Source: Glycomyces sp. YM15
GTDB taxonomy: Bacteria; Actinomycetota; Actinomycetes; Mycobacteriales; Micromonosporaceae
DNA length: 64,000 bases
Reading direction: 5' to 3'
Assembly (NCBI RefSeq): GCF_016918015.1
Contig: NZ_JAERMK010000012.1
Location: 109,462-173,461 of the forward strand
A model generated the notes under the pieces. The model saw only the letters and a list, made by a program, of their open reading frames with translations, was not told where the DNA came from and searched no databases. A program made the position numbers and the translations under genes. This document shows positions 50,515-58,622 of this stretch, piece after piece (the stretch's first letter is position 1; the number at the start of each line of letters is the position of its first letter).

Positions 50515-51243
50515 CTACCGGTCGGTCAGCCCGTCGGCGAGCGCACCCAGCCCGCCCAGCAGGACCAGGCGTTCGTCGGCGTCGAGGGCCTCGTAGATCG
50601 GGGCGTCGAGCCGGTTCGTCTCGGCCTCGATCGCCTCGCGCACCGGGCCTGGCTCCAGTGCCTGGATCTCCTCGACCGTCAATCCCGCCGCGCCCCAGGC
50701 GGCCCGGTGCGCGTCCGCCCGGTGGTGCCGCAGCGCCTCCAGACGCAAGTTCAGCAGCGCCGACGGGGACGATCCCGGAGGCTCCCACACCGGTGTCAGT
50801 GCCTTGAACACCGGACCGCCGTGGGCCTGCCCGGCCTCCAGCAGCCGCTGCACGAGCGGCAGCACCGCCTCCACTGCGGCCAGGCCCGGCATCGACGGCG
50901 AGGGCCGGTACGACCACAGCCGCTCCGCGGCCGCCGCGAAGGCCCGGTCGGCCTCCACCACGACCTCGCGGCCGGCCTCGGTCAGATGCCAGTACCCGTC
51001 GACGCGCTCCACCAGGCCCGGCGCCTCGGCGGCGTCCGGATCGAACGGCCAGTACACCATCCGCGCCGCCAGTGCCGCTTCCGGCACCGGGTGGTCCAGC
51101 AGCGCGGCGTACACGTCGATCTCCAGCCCAGGGGTCAACCCCCGCTGCGCGTACAGTTCCCGGATCGCCGGACGCACCGCGTTCCGTATGGACACGTGGA
51201 CGCGGTCGATCACGGGACGGATCACGGCGGCGTACGACATCAT
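50515..51243 (-). CDS. SCO6745-like helix-turn-helix protein
   Basis: 242 aa. Winged-helix-like N-terminal portion with a MarR-like tail (LVERVDGYWHLTEAGREV), then a helical region (AHGGPVFKALTPVWEPP, LNLRLEALRHHRADAHRAAW) that matches the actinobacterial SCO6745 family. Probably a regulator or DinB-like helical bundle; the family's role is unknown. Two consecutive ATGs (51243, 51240). Divergent from the following leaderless gene, only 36 bp apart. Confidence 0.75.
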   Translation of the reverse strand: MMSYAAVIRPVIDRVHVSIRNAVRPAIRELYAQRGLTPGLEIDVYAALLDHPVPEAALAARMVYWPFDPDAAEAPGLVERVDGYWHLTEAGREVVVEADRAFAAAAERLWSYRPSPSMPGLAAVEAVLPLVQRLLEAGQAHGGPVFKALTPVWEPPGSSPSALLNLRLEALRHHRADAHRAAWGAAGLTVEEIQALEPGPVREAIEAETNRLDAPIYEALDADERLVLLGGLGALADGLTDR

Positions 51244-51266
51244 GGCTCCCGGGGGCGCGAGACGAT

Positions 51267-51272
51267 TAGGAT
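51267..51272 (+). promoter_or_regulatory. -10 box deciding the start of the leaderless gene at 51280
   Basis: TAGGAT ends 7 nt before ATG 51280. It overlaps an earlier in-frame ATG (51271), which would therefore not be transcribed. Confidence 0.55.
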
Positions 51273-51279
51273 GCCGCCC

Positions 51280-51954
51280 ATGATGCCATCCGCGCTCACC
51301 GCGCTCAACCGCGAATCCGAGCGGCTCTCGGCCGTGCTCGCCGGGCTCGCCCCCGGGCAGTGGATGACGCCGACACGCTGCGCCCCTTGGGATGCGGCCG
51401 CGCTGGCCGCGCACATCACCGGGGCCCTCGAACGCCTCGGCCCGATGCTCGACGCCCCCGAACCCCCGGTGGCCACCGTGGACGCCGCCGGCTACTACTC
51501 GCCCGACGAACGCTTCTCACCCGGCGTCGACGAGATCCGCATCGACTCGGCCGCCGAAGCCGCCAAGGCAGGCGGGCCGGCCGTCGCCGCCCGATTCCGC
51601 ACCGCCTGGCGCACCGCACGCGACCGGTGCGCGCACGAACCGGAGGGGCGGCGCGTCACCACCCGCCACGGCGACCCCATGACCCTCGACGATTTCCTCA
51701 CCACCCGCGTCGTCGAAGTCGCCGTCCACGGCATCGACCTCGCCGACGCCCTCGACCGGCCGCGCTGGACCACCCCCGAGGCCGCCGCGCACGTCACCGC
51801 GCTCCTCCTCGGCCCCGCACACGCCACCGCGCCGGCGGGCCTCGGTCTGGGTGCGGTCGATTTCATCGCGAAAGCCACCGGCCGCGACGCGTTCACCGCC
51901 GCCGAGCGGGCCGCGGTCGAGGCGCGCGGCATCGCCTGGCTCGCGCTCGGCTAG
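51280..51954 (+). CDS. Maleylpyruvate isomerase N-terminal domain protein
   Basis: 224 aa DinB-fold protein: LAPGQWMTPTRCAPWDAAALAAHI matches the conserved Cys/Trp region, and VVEVAVHGIDLADAL carries the metal His. Similar to the protein at 40159 but shorter and distinct. Putative mycothiol-dependent enzyme. Stop overlaps the opposing HNH lipoprotein stop by 4 bp (CTAG), so the two genes are tail to tail without a terminator. Confidence 0.8.
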   Translation: MMPSALTALNRESERLSAVLAGLAPGQWMTPTRCAPWDAAALAAHITGALERLGPMLDAPEPPVATVDAAGYYSPDERFSPGVDEIRIDSAAEAAKAGGPAVAARFRTAWRTARDRCAHEPEGRRVTTRHGDPMTLDDFLTTRVVEVAVHGIDLADALDRPRWTTPEAAAHVTALLLGPAHATAPAGLGLGAVDFIAKATGRDAFTAAERAAVEARGIAWLALG

Positions 51955-52655
51955 CAGCTCGAAGCGGTGTAGTCCAGGAGCGCGGTCTGCTCGGCCTGGT
52001 CGACACTGAGGTGCCATTCGGTCTTGACCTCGACCCACGCCCAGATGTAGGCGCACCACACGGTCTCGTCCTCCGGCATCCACTCGGCCGGGTCCTGGTC
52101 CGATTTGGAGCGGTTGGAGGAGGCGGTGACCGCGACGAGGTGCCAGTTGTTCTCCTGCCAGTTCGCATAGGCCTGCCGGTCCTCGGTCGTCCAGTCGACG
52201 GCGCCGGACCCCCACGCCTCCTTCAACGGCACGAAGTGGTCGATGTCGATATCGCCGGAGGCGGTCACGGTCTCGGCGTCGTACATCGAGACCCACTCCC
52301 CGGTCATCGCGCCGTCGCAGTCGGCCTCGGTGAGCGCACCGGTGCGGTCCTGCTTGACGAGCACGTCGTCGCGGGCGTCGCAGCCATTGCCGTCGTCGTC
52401 CTTCCAGTGGGGGAACAGGGACCGGTCGTAGCCGCTGTCGCGCTCCTCGGCGACCTCGAGCGCTTCGATGCTCGCCCGCAGCTCGGCGGGGTCGACGGTG
52501 ACGGTGAACGGCGCGGTGTCGGTGAACTCGTTCGACACCTCCGAGCCCGTCCCGGCCGGGGCGCTCGTGGTCGCCTCGTCCACCAGGTCGGACAGATCGG
52601 AGCATCCGGCGGCGAGCACGAGCGGAAGCACCAGGAGCAGACGGGGGGCACGCAT
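51951..52655 (-). CDS. Secreted HNH (DUF1524/GmrSD C-terminal-like) lipoprotein
   Basis: 234 aa. Lipobox LAAGC (Cys 18) makes it a surface lipoprotein. The HNH nuclease motif is IDIDHFVPLKEAWGSGA, followed by NWHLVAVTASSNRSKSDQDP and a final helix, as in the DUF1524 nucleases of actinobacteria. Cys pairs (GNGCDARDD, ADCDGAM) suggest disulfides. It probably degrades DNA outside the cell. Predicted leaderless: on the minus strand TAGGAC lies 7 nt before the ATG. Confidence 0.85.
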   Translation of the reverse strand: MRAPRLLLVLPLVLAAGCSDLSDLVDEATTSAPAGTGSEVSNEFTDTAPFTVTVDPAELRASIEALEVAEERDSGYDRSLFPHWKDDDGNGCDARDDVLVKQDRTGALTEADCDGAMTGEWVSMYDAETVTASGDIDIDHFVPLKEAWGSGAVDWTTEDRQAYANWQENNWHLVAVTASSNRSKSDQDPAEWMPEDETVWCAYIWAWVEVKTEWHLSVDQAEQTALLDYTASSC

Positions 52656-52762
52656 GGGCAACGTCCTAACGAGACGACAAAGGGGGCGCGGCGGCGCACC
52701 AGTGCGCCCGGGATGTTCGCAACGTAACACAACGGCGGCAACCGGAACAGGCCCGCACCTGC

Positions 52763-52768
52763 TAGATT
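52763..52768 (+). promoter_or_regulatory. -10 box for the leaderless TmrB-like gene
   Basis: TAGATT ends 7 nt before the ATG at 52776. Confidence 0.55.
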
Positions 52769-52775
52769 CGCCCGA

Positions 52776-53294
52776 ATGATCGTATGGCTCAACGGCAACT
52801 TCGGCGCCGGCAAGACCACCACCGCGCGCCTCCTCAAAGACGCCCTCCCCGCCCGAGTCTTCGACTCCGAGCACATCGGATACCTCCTGCGCCCCATCAT
52901 CGGCGACATCCCCTGCTACGACTTCAAGGAATGGGCCCCCTGGCGGGGCCTCACCATCGAAACCGCCCGCCAAGTCCTCGACTTCGCCGGCGGCACCCTC
53001 GTCATCCCGCAATCGGTCCTCCAATACGAGTACTGGACCGAACTCACCGACGGCTTCGCCAAAGCCGACATCCCCGTCCACGCCTTCACCCTCCACACCG
53101 ACCGCGACACCTTCCGCCACCGCGTCGAACACGACACCGACGAACCCACCGCCAAACAATGGCGCCTCGACCACCGCGAACGCTACGAGACCGCCCTCGA
53201 CACATGGATGCGCGAACACACCCACGTCATCGACACCAGCGACCTCACCCCCGAGCAGGTCACCGCCCACATCAAAACCGCCGTGACCGGCTGA
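52776..53294 (+). CDS. TmrB-like P-loop ATPase
   Basis: 172 aa. MIVWLNGNFGAGKTTTARLL at the N-terminus contains the P-loop and matches tunicamycin-resistance protein TmrB. Further family segments are VFDSEHIGYLLRP, WAPWRGLT, GGTLVIPQSVL and VHAFTLHTDRDTF. TmrB binds tunicamycin in Bacillus subtilis; actinobacterial homologues have not been shown to do so. Cytoplasmic, monocistronic and predicted leaderless. Start of a very C-rich stretch (to about 55.8 kb). Confidence 0.85.
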   Translation: MIVWLNGNFGAGKTTTARLLKDALPARVFDSEHIGYLLRPIIGDIPCYDFKEWAPWRGLTIETARQVLDFAGGTLVIPQSVLQYEYWTELTDGFAKADIPVHAFTLHTDRDTFRHRVEHDTDEPTAKQWRLDHRERYETALDTWMREHTHVIDTSDLTPEQVTAHIKTAVTG

Positions 53295-53378
53295 AACCCG
53301 CAACCGCCTGAAAACGTCATACCCTGGCGCGACGATGAGAGCGAAGTAGCCACACACCGCACGGCAAAGGAGCCAGCC

Positions 53379-54521
53379 ATGGCCTACCTCGTCCTCATCG
53401 GCACCCGCAAAGGCCTGTTCACCGCCCGCAGCGACGACCGCCGCCACTGGAGCGTCGACGGCCCCGCCAAACTCGACGATGACGGCTTCACCGCCGTCGC
53501 CGAAATCTACGCCGCCGCCTGCGACCCCGCCACCGGCCGCGTCCTCGTCGGCGCCTCCACCTTCTTCGGACCCAGCATCTGGCACTCCGACGACCACGCC
53601 ACCACCTGGTCCGAACCCGAGAACGCCCCCATGGCCTTCCCGCAGGACCTCCCGTACCGGCCCCTCGACTTCTCCGACACCGCCGGCATCGACCAACCCG
53701 ACAGCGAGCAGACCAACACCGTCAAACGCATCTGGCAACTCACCTTCGGCCCCGGCCAACGCGTCTGGGCCGGCGTCGAACCCACCAGCCTCTGGACCTC
53801 CGACGACGGCGGCCGAACGTTCACCTTCAACCAGGCCCTGTGGGACCACCCGCAGCACACCACCTGGGCCTCCGGCGCCGGCGGCCCCGCCGTCCACACC
53901 ATCGTCCCCGACCCCACCGACCCCCGGCACCTCACCGTCGCCATCTCCTCCGGCGGGATCTACCAAACCCACGACGACGGCCAGACCTGGGAGGGCATCA
54001 CCGCCGGCATCACCGTCGACTACGCCCCCGACGAAGCCCCCGAATCAGGGCAGTGCATCCACAAAGTCACCCGCGACGCCGACGGCACCCTCTTCGCCCA
54101 ATCCCACGGCCCCGCCTACCGCGCCACCAAACCCGACGGCGGCTGGACCAACATCTCGACGAACCTGCCCTCCAACTTCGGATTCGCCATCGTCGCCCAC
54201 CCCCATGAGGCGGGCACCGTCATGGCCTGGCCCGTCGGCGAATCCATGGACCGCACCCCGCCCGGCCACCGCATCGGCGCCTGGCGCACCACCGACGGCG
54301 GCGACACCTGGCACCCCTGGGGCACCGGCCTCCCCGCCGAGCCCTACTACGGCACCGTCATGCGCGACGGCGCCTGCACCGACGGTGCCGAACAACCCGG
54401 CTGGTACTTCGGCACCCGCTGCGGCGACGTCTGGGCCGCCGACGACCAGACCGGCCAGTGGCACCTCGTCGCCACCCACCTCCCCGACGTCCTCTGCGTC
54501 CGCGCCATGGAGACCCCGTGA
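53379..54521 (+). CDS. BNR-repeat/sialidase-fold beta-propeller protein
   Basis: 380 aa, cytoplasmic. Asp-box repeats S-x-D-x-G-x-T-W are visible at SDDHATTWSEP, SDDGGRTFTFN, HDDGQTWEGI and TDGGDTWHPW, building a sialidase/WD40/YVTN-like propeller. Starts LVLIGTRKGLF, typical of a non-secreted subgroup. ATG with AAAGGAG upstream. Its stop overlaps the GTG of a MoaD-like gene (GTGA at 54518-54521), so the pair is coupled. Role unknown. Confidence 0.87.
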   Translation: MAYLVLIGTRKGLFTARSDDRRHWSVDGPAKLDDDGFTAVAEIYAAACDPATGRVLVGASTFFGPSIWHSDDHATTWSEPENAPMAFPQDLPYRPLDFSDTAGIDQPDSEQTNTVKRIWQLTFGPGQRVWAGVEPTSLWTSDDGGRTFTFNQALWDHPQHTTWASGAGGPAVHTIVPDPTDPRHLTVAISSGGIYQTHDDGQTWEGITAGITVDYAPDEAPESGQCIHKVTRDADGTLFAQSHGPAYRATKPDGGWTNISTNLPSNFGFAIVAHPHEAGTVMAWPVGESMDRTPPGHRIGAWRTTDGGDTWHPWGTGLPAEPYYGTVMRDGACTDGAEQPGWYFGTRCGDVWAADDQTGQWHLVATHLPDVLCVRAMETP

Positions 54522-54799
54522 TCATCGACGTCAAACTCCCCGCCGCACTCGCCTCCGAATGCGGCGGGGCCCGCCACCTCGACATCGACGTCCCCGCCGA
54601 AGCGACCCTCACCGACGTCCTCGACCAGATCGCCGCCGCCCACCCCCGCCTCGGCCGCCGACTGCGGGACGAAGCCGGAAAACTCCGCCGCTACGTCAAC
54701 ATCTACGTCGGCGACGACGAAAGCCGCCGCCTCCAAGGCCTCGACACACCCGTCGACGGCCACGACATCCAGATCCTCCCGTCCATCGCCGGAGGCTGA
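54518..54799 (+). CDS. MoaD/ThiS-like ubiquitin-fold protein
   Basis: 93 aa, GTG start. Beta-grasp fold with TLTDVLDQIAAAHPRLGRRL and RRYVNIYVGDDESRRLQGLDTPV, ending DIQILPSIAGG. The C-terminal Gly-Gly, needed for activation by an E1-like enzyme, is intact. It is not next to molybdopterin or thiamine genes; the partner is the BNR-repeat protein upstream. May act as a sulfur carrier or a protein modifier. Confidence 0.88.
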   Translation: MIIDVKLPAALASECGGARHLDIDVPAEATLTDVLDQIAAAHPRLGRRLRDEAGKLRRYVNIYVGDDESRRLQGLDTPVDGHDIQILPSIAGG

Positions 54800-54810
54800 C
54801 ACGCCACAAA

Positions 54811-54842
54811 GCGGGGCGCCGCGCACCAGCGCGACGCCCCGC
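54811..54842. terminator. Bidirectional terminator between MoaD-like and FKBP genes
   Basis: GCGGGGCGCCGCGC (54811-54824) and GCGCGACGCCCCGC (54829-54842) pair at 13 of 14 positions around a 4-nt loop, between convergent genes. Confidence 0.75.
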
Positions 54843-54858
54843 AGACAACCCTTGCGGA

Positions 54859-55410
54859 CTAGGACTTGCCGTTGATCGACACCACGTCCACCACGAACAC
54901 CAGCGTCTCGTTCGGGCCGATCACACCACCGGCGCCCGCCGCCCCGTAACCGAGCTCCGGCGGAATCACGATCAGCCGCCGGTCACCGACCTGCGCACCG
55001 ATCAAACCGTCGTTCCAGCCCTGAATCACCGGCGCCGAACCCAACGGCGACACCGAGAACGGCTGCGCCCCACGGTTCCACGACGCATCGAACTCCTTAC
55101 CGTTCGACCAGTTGAACCCCGCGTACTGCACCGCGACCGAATCCCCGGCCTTCGCCTCAGCCCCCGAACCCTCGACCACGTCGAAGGTGAACAGGCCCTT
55201 CGGCGGCTCCTGCGCACTCGGCACCGTCACGACCGGCTTCTCGCCCGTCTCAGCCGACACCGACACCTCGACACCGTCACTGATCTGCACCACGTCAGCA
55301 TTCCCTTCCTCGGCGGCGCCGTCATCCACGCCGCAACCCGCCAGCAGCCCCACGCTCACACACGCGGCAGCAACCGGCTTCCAAACTCGACTCAGCAGGC
55401 TAAAGGCCAC
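54859..55410 (-). CDS. FKBP-type peptidyl-prolyl isomerase, lipoprotein
   Basis: 183 aa. Lipobox LLAGC with Cys26. The FKBP domain occupies about 75-183: DSVAVQYAGFNWSNGKEFDASW, PVIQGWNDGLIGAQVGDRRLIVIPPELGYG and LVFVVDVVSI, all the usual pocket residues. Helps fold secreted proteins at the membrane. Monocistronic. The coding strand is G-rich because the whole region is C-rich on the plus strand. Confidence 0.95.
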   Translation of the reverse strand: MAFSLLSRVWKPVAAACVSVGLLAGCGVDDGAAEEGNADVVQISDGVEVSVSAETGEKPVVTVPSAQEPPKGLFTFDVVEGSGAEAKAGDSVAVQYAGFNWSNGKEFDASWNRGAQPFSVSPLGSAPVIQGWNDGLIGAQVGDRRLIVIPPELGYGAAGAGGVIGPNETLVFVVDVVSINGKS

Positions 55411-55540
55411 CGAGGGAACCTACCACCCGCGCCACCGCGCCCCCGCCCACACGCCCGACCCGAGCGAGCAGCCGCACAAGACCACCACCGACTACCCTTC
55501 AACACGACAACCCCAACACCGCACCGCTGCAAGGACGACG

Positions 55541-56143
55541 ATGACCGACCCCACCACACCCACCCCCATGCACCCGCTCCGCCGCGCCCTCACCCTCTGG
55601 GGCGCCATCATCGCCCTCATGTGGCTCATCCTCATCATCGACATCGTCCTACCCGCACACCTCACCGGATTCGGCATCATCCCCCGCACCACCGAAGGCC
55701 TCATCCCCGGCATCCTCGCCGCACCACTGCTCCACGCCGGCGCCCCCCACCTCATCTCCAACACCATCCCGCTCGCCGTCATGGGCACCATCGCCGCACT
55801 CCGCGACTGGCGCGGGATGTGGGTCGCGCTGGCGTGCTCCCTCGTCGTCTCCGGGCTCGGCGTCTGGCTGCTCGCGCCCGCGTGGTCGGTGACCGTCGGC
55901 GCTTCAGGGATCGCGTTCGGGCTGTTCGGATACCTGCTCGCCCGCGGTGTCTTCATCCGGAGCATCGCCGACATCCTCATCAGCGTCCTCATCGTCATCG
56001 TCTACGGTTCGCTGATCTGGGGCGTGCTGCCCTCCCACCCGCATGTGTCCTGGCAGGCCCACCTGTTCGGCTTCATCGGCGGGATCCTCGCCGCGTTCGC
56101 CACCGCGAAGGCCTCCCGCCGCACGGCGAGTCCGGCCGCGTGA
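55541..56143 (+). CDS. Rhomboid-family intramembrane serine protease
   Basis: 200 aa, six membrane spans. Catalytic dyad Ser122 in GASGIAFGLFG and His174 in AHLFGFIGG; Asn74 in HLISN of the second span; conserved His in LLHAGAPH. ATG preceded by AAGGAC. Overlaps a small gene by GTGA at its end. Third-position preference changes from C to G/C near base 55,812 (residue 90), inside the gene. Confidence 0.92.
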   Translation: MTDPTTPTPMHPLRRALTLWGAIIALMWLILIIDIVLPAHLTGFGIIPRTTEGLIPGILAAPLLHAGAPHLISNTIPLAVMGTIAALRDWRGMWVALACSLVVSGLGVWLLAPAWSVTVGASGIAFGLFGYLLARGVFIRSIADILISVLIVIVYGSLIWGVLPSHPHVSWQAHLFGFIGGILAAFATAKASRRTASPAA

Positions 56144-56364
56144 GCGCGCCGAGCGGCTTCAGCTATACGCGGCGCAGCGACGGCACCGTCGTCATCACGC
56201 ATCGGGGGAGGGCCGCCGCGACACTCCGCGGCGGCCGCGCCGCGAAGTTCCTCGACGAGATCGCCGCGAGGGACGAGCAGCTCGTGATGGCCCGATGGAC
56301 CGGCTCGTACAAGTTCGGCAACGAACGCGCGGCCCGCCGCCACCCCCGCAACCAGGGACGATAG
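56140..56364 (+). CDS. Small basic hypothetical protein (74 aa)
   Basis: GTG start overlapping the rhomboid stop (GTGA), so translationally coupled. Sequence features: SYTRRSDGTVVITHRGRAAATLRG, AAKFLDEIAARDEQLVMARWTG and a basic tail RAARRHPRNQGR. Short beta strands plus a helix; no membrane span. Similar small proteins appear in actinomycete genomes without known role. I do not recognise a named family. Confidence 0.65.
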   Translation: MSAPSGFSYTRRSDGTVVITHRGRAAATLRGGRAAKFLDEIAARDEQLVMARWTGSYKFGNERAARRHPRNQGR

Positions 56365-56408
56365 CCCTCAGCGGGGGAGGAGCCGACCACACGGGGCGCC
56401 CGACCACC

Positions 56409-56750
56409 CTCATCGTCCACAACCCCACCGGCTGCAGCGAAACCGTGCACCACCTCGCCGGATCCGTGCTGCTGCTGAGCGGCCTGTTCCTGCTCGCCGC
56501 GTCGGCCCTCATCGGAGCGTTCTGGGCCGCGCCGCTCAGTCGGTCACCCGAACCTGTCGGCTCCCAGTGAAACTCGGTCGGGGGAGTGAGCGTCCTGTTC
56601 ACCGGCGCACTCAGCCTGCTGCTGAACTGGGCCGCAGTGGATCGAGTTCGAGATCGCCGAGCTGTCGGCGATCCCGGCCGGGGTCGCGTTCCGGCGGATC
56701 CCGCGCGGACGCTCCGGAACCGCAACATGCAGGATTCCCGCAAGTAATGA
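56409..56750 (+). pseudogene. Decayed ABC-2-type transporter permease
   Basis: Pieces of one permease in changing frames. Frame A: HHLAGSVLLLSGLFLLAASA, then LIGAFWAAP (about 56447-56533). Frame B: QSVTRTCRLPVKLG (56537-56578). Frame A again: VSVLFTGALSLLLNWA (56586-56634). Then a frame with AIPAGVAFRRIPRGR. They match the order of an actinobacterial permease type I recall as FWGAPLVAREL...QSVTRTRWLAVKLG...GLLSL...GLLLRRTLP, with the ARELETGT segment deleted. At least three frameshifts or deletions; no ATPase partner remains. This fills the 441-bp gap after the small gene. Confidence 0.65.
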
Positions 56751-56805
56751 ACGCGGAAGCGGGTGCCGAACCCTAGGTCCAGCACCCGCTTTCACTGCAT
56801 CGGCG

Positions 56806-57213
56806 TCATTGATCGGTGATGTCGACCATCCAGTTGATGCCGAACCGGTCGACCAGCGCACCGAACTCGTCGCCCCACATCTGCTTCTCCAGGGGCATGG
56901 TCACCGTCGCACCGTCGCCGAGGCCCTCCCAGTAGCCGCGGAGGCGATCGGCATCGTCACCGGAGATGCTGATCGAGATGTTCTGGCCAGGCTTGTGCTC
57001 CATGCCCGGCGGCATGTCCGAGGCCATGATCGTGTAGCCCGCCTCCGAGTTGAGCGAGGCGTGCATGACCTTGTCGGCACCCGGCCCGGGCATGCCGGAC
57101 TCGCCGAAGGTCATCACCTTCAGCTCGCCGCCGAGCACGCTCTGGTAGAACTCCATGGCCTCCCGTGCGTTCCCGTCGAACGAGACGTACGGATTGAGGA
57201 TCGACGAACCCAT
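56806..57213 (-). CDS. VOC-family (PhnB-like) protein, copy 1
   Basis: 135 aa. Vicinal-oxygen-chelate fold of the DUF/PhnB (3-demethylubiquinone methyltransferase-like) type: NPYVSFDGNAREAMEFYQSVLGG, SGMPGPGADKVMHASL, MWGDEFGALVDRFGINWMVD. ATG 57213 chosen with GAAGGGAG 8 nt upstream. Probably binds or modifies a small molecule. Tandem paralogue of the next gene, about 55% identical by eye. Confidence 0.9.
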   Translation of the reverse strand: MGSSILNPYVSFDGNAREAMEFYQSVLGGELKVMTFGESGMPGPGADKVMHASLNSEAGYTIMASDMPPGMEHKPGQNISISISGDDADRLRGYWEGLGDGATVTMPLEKQMWGDEFGALVDRFGINWMVDITDQ

Positions 57214-57318
57214 TTCGCAAGCTCCCTTCATCGCCGCTGCGATACCCCGTCATCGTCGCAGGCGATGCCGGCGCCGGTCCCGGATTCGCCGATCCGGCAG
57301 CGACATGCGGTCGCTCGC

Positions 57319-57729
57319 TCAGGAGGAACCGGCGCTGATGTCGACCATCCAGGACACGCCGAAGCGGTCGACCAGCGACCCGTACACGTCCCCCCAGAAC
57401 TGCTGTTCGAGGGGCACCGTGACGGTGGCTCCCGCGGCCAGCCGCTGCCAGTAGCCGCGCAGCCGTTCGCCGTCGTCGCCGCCGAGACACAAAGCGACGT
57501 TCCGGCCCGGCCGATACTCCTGGCCGGGGCCGGTGTCCGAGGCCATGATCGTGTAGCCCGCCTCGCTCGCGAGCGTCGCGTGCATGACCTGGTCGGCCTC
57601 CGGTCCCGTGACCCCCGTCTCTCCGTAGGTCATCACGGTGAGCTCCCCGCCGAGCGCTTCCCGGTAGAAGCGCATCGCCTCCCGGGCGTTCCCGTCGAAG
57701 AACAGGTACGGGTAGAGGTTCGAATCCAT
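57319..57729 (-). CDS. VOC-family (PhnB-like) protein, copy 2
   Basis: 136 aa, same layout as the neighbour: YPYLFFDGNAREAMRFYREALGG, DQVMHATLASEAGYTIMASD, FWGDVYGSLVDRFGVSWMVD. ATG with GGAGG upstream. Lies 106 bp upstream of copy 1 on the same strand, so both may be co-transcribed. Sequence divergence shows the duplication is not recent. Confidence 0.9.
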   Translation of the reverse strand: MDSNLYPYLFFDGNAREAMRFYREALGGELTVMTYGETGVTGPEADQVMHATLASEAGYTIMASDTGPGQEYRPGRNVALCLGGDDGERLRGYWQRLAAGATVTVPLEQQFWGDVYGSLVDRFGVSWMVDISAGSS

Positions 57730-57808
57730 GGCAGCCTCCTTCGCCGCGGCGATGCCGCCATCCTCGCAGCGACCCGCCGCCGCCAGGGCGGGAACGGGAG
57801 AACTCGCG

Positions 57809-58348
57809 CTAGGCCGCGTCGGGTTTCCAGTCTTCAGCCAGGAGCCCGAGGATCACTTCGTCGAGGAACTCGCCCATCACCCATGAGGAGTCGCGGAGCA
57901 CGCCTTCGCGGGCGAAGCCGTTGCGTTCGGCCGCGCGGAGCATCGGGGCGTTGTCGGCGAGGGTCTCGATCTGCAGGCGGTGCAGGCCGTGCACGACGAA
58001 CCCGTAGTGGCACAGGACCGCGACGACCTCCGTGCTGTAGCCCTTGCCGCGGGCGGACGGCAGCAGGCCCATGCCGATGTGCGCCGACCGGGCGTGCTTG
58101 TCGATGCCCCACAGGTTCGCGGTGCCGACCAGCGCGTCGCCATCGAGGTCCACGATGGAGAAATGGACGACTTCGTCCTTCGCATCGCCCACTACGAACG
58201 GGGCTTCCTTCGAGTCGGGGGTGAACGGCCGCCACGGCTGCCCCGTCGCACGCGCGGTGATGAGCGCATCACTGCCCAGCTCGGTCTGCAGGATCGGAAC
58301 GTCCTCATCATGGCGGGCCCGCAGCCCGACCCTGTTTCCCTTAAGCAC
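57809..58348 (-). CDS. GNAT acetyltransferase (RimJ/RimL-like)
   Basis: 179 aa. RimJ-type features: GNRVGLRARHDEDVPIL, LVGTANLWGIDKHARSAHIGMGL, acetyl-CoA loop ARGKGYSTEVV, HRLQIETLADNAPMLRAAERNGF and EGVLRDSSWVMG. Likely acetylates protein N-termini or a small amine. Monocistronic; ends 79 bp before VOC copy 2. Confidence 0.92.
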   Translation of the reverse strand: MLKGNRVGLRARHDEDVPILQTELGSDALITARATGQPWRPFTPDSKEAPFVVGDAKDEVVHFSIVDLDGDALVGTANLWGIDKHARSAHIGMGLLPSARGKGYSTEVVAVLCHYGFVVHGLHRLQIETLADNAPMLRAAERNGFAREGVLRDSSWVMGEFLDEVILGLLAEDWKPDAA

Positions 58349-58548
58349 TCACGTTTTCTATCAGACCCCGCCGGGCCGCGCCACGCCGATTTTTCCCAGG
58401 CCTGCCGAAGCGCCCCGGAACGCCCGCAGCGAGCCCGATCGCGCCAAAAGGGTCACCGACCCGACGAACCCGGGGTGGATTCGCGCGAGGTCGTGTCAGG
58501 ACCCAGATCATCATTACTTGCGGGAACGGCACTTCTCGTGAGTTATAT

Positions 58549-58622
58549 GCCGTGAGGAGACACGCTTGTTTTTTCTTTATTTAAATATCAAAACCGGAAA
58601 TTAATAATGGTAGGTTGTGTGC
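58549..58622 (+). promoter_or_regulatory. AT-rich promoter of the zinc-ribbon coiled-coil gene
   Basis: A 70-bp patch far richer in A+T than its surroundings (TTTTTTCTTTATTTAAATAT, ATTAATAATGG). It ends in an extended -10 box TGG-TAGGTT (58611-58616), 6 nt before the ATG at 58623. AT-rich islands like this attract Lsr2-type silencers in actinomycetes. The preceding 200 bp (58349-58548) show no gene. Confidence 0.6.
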
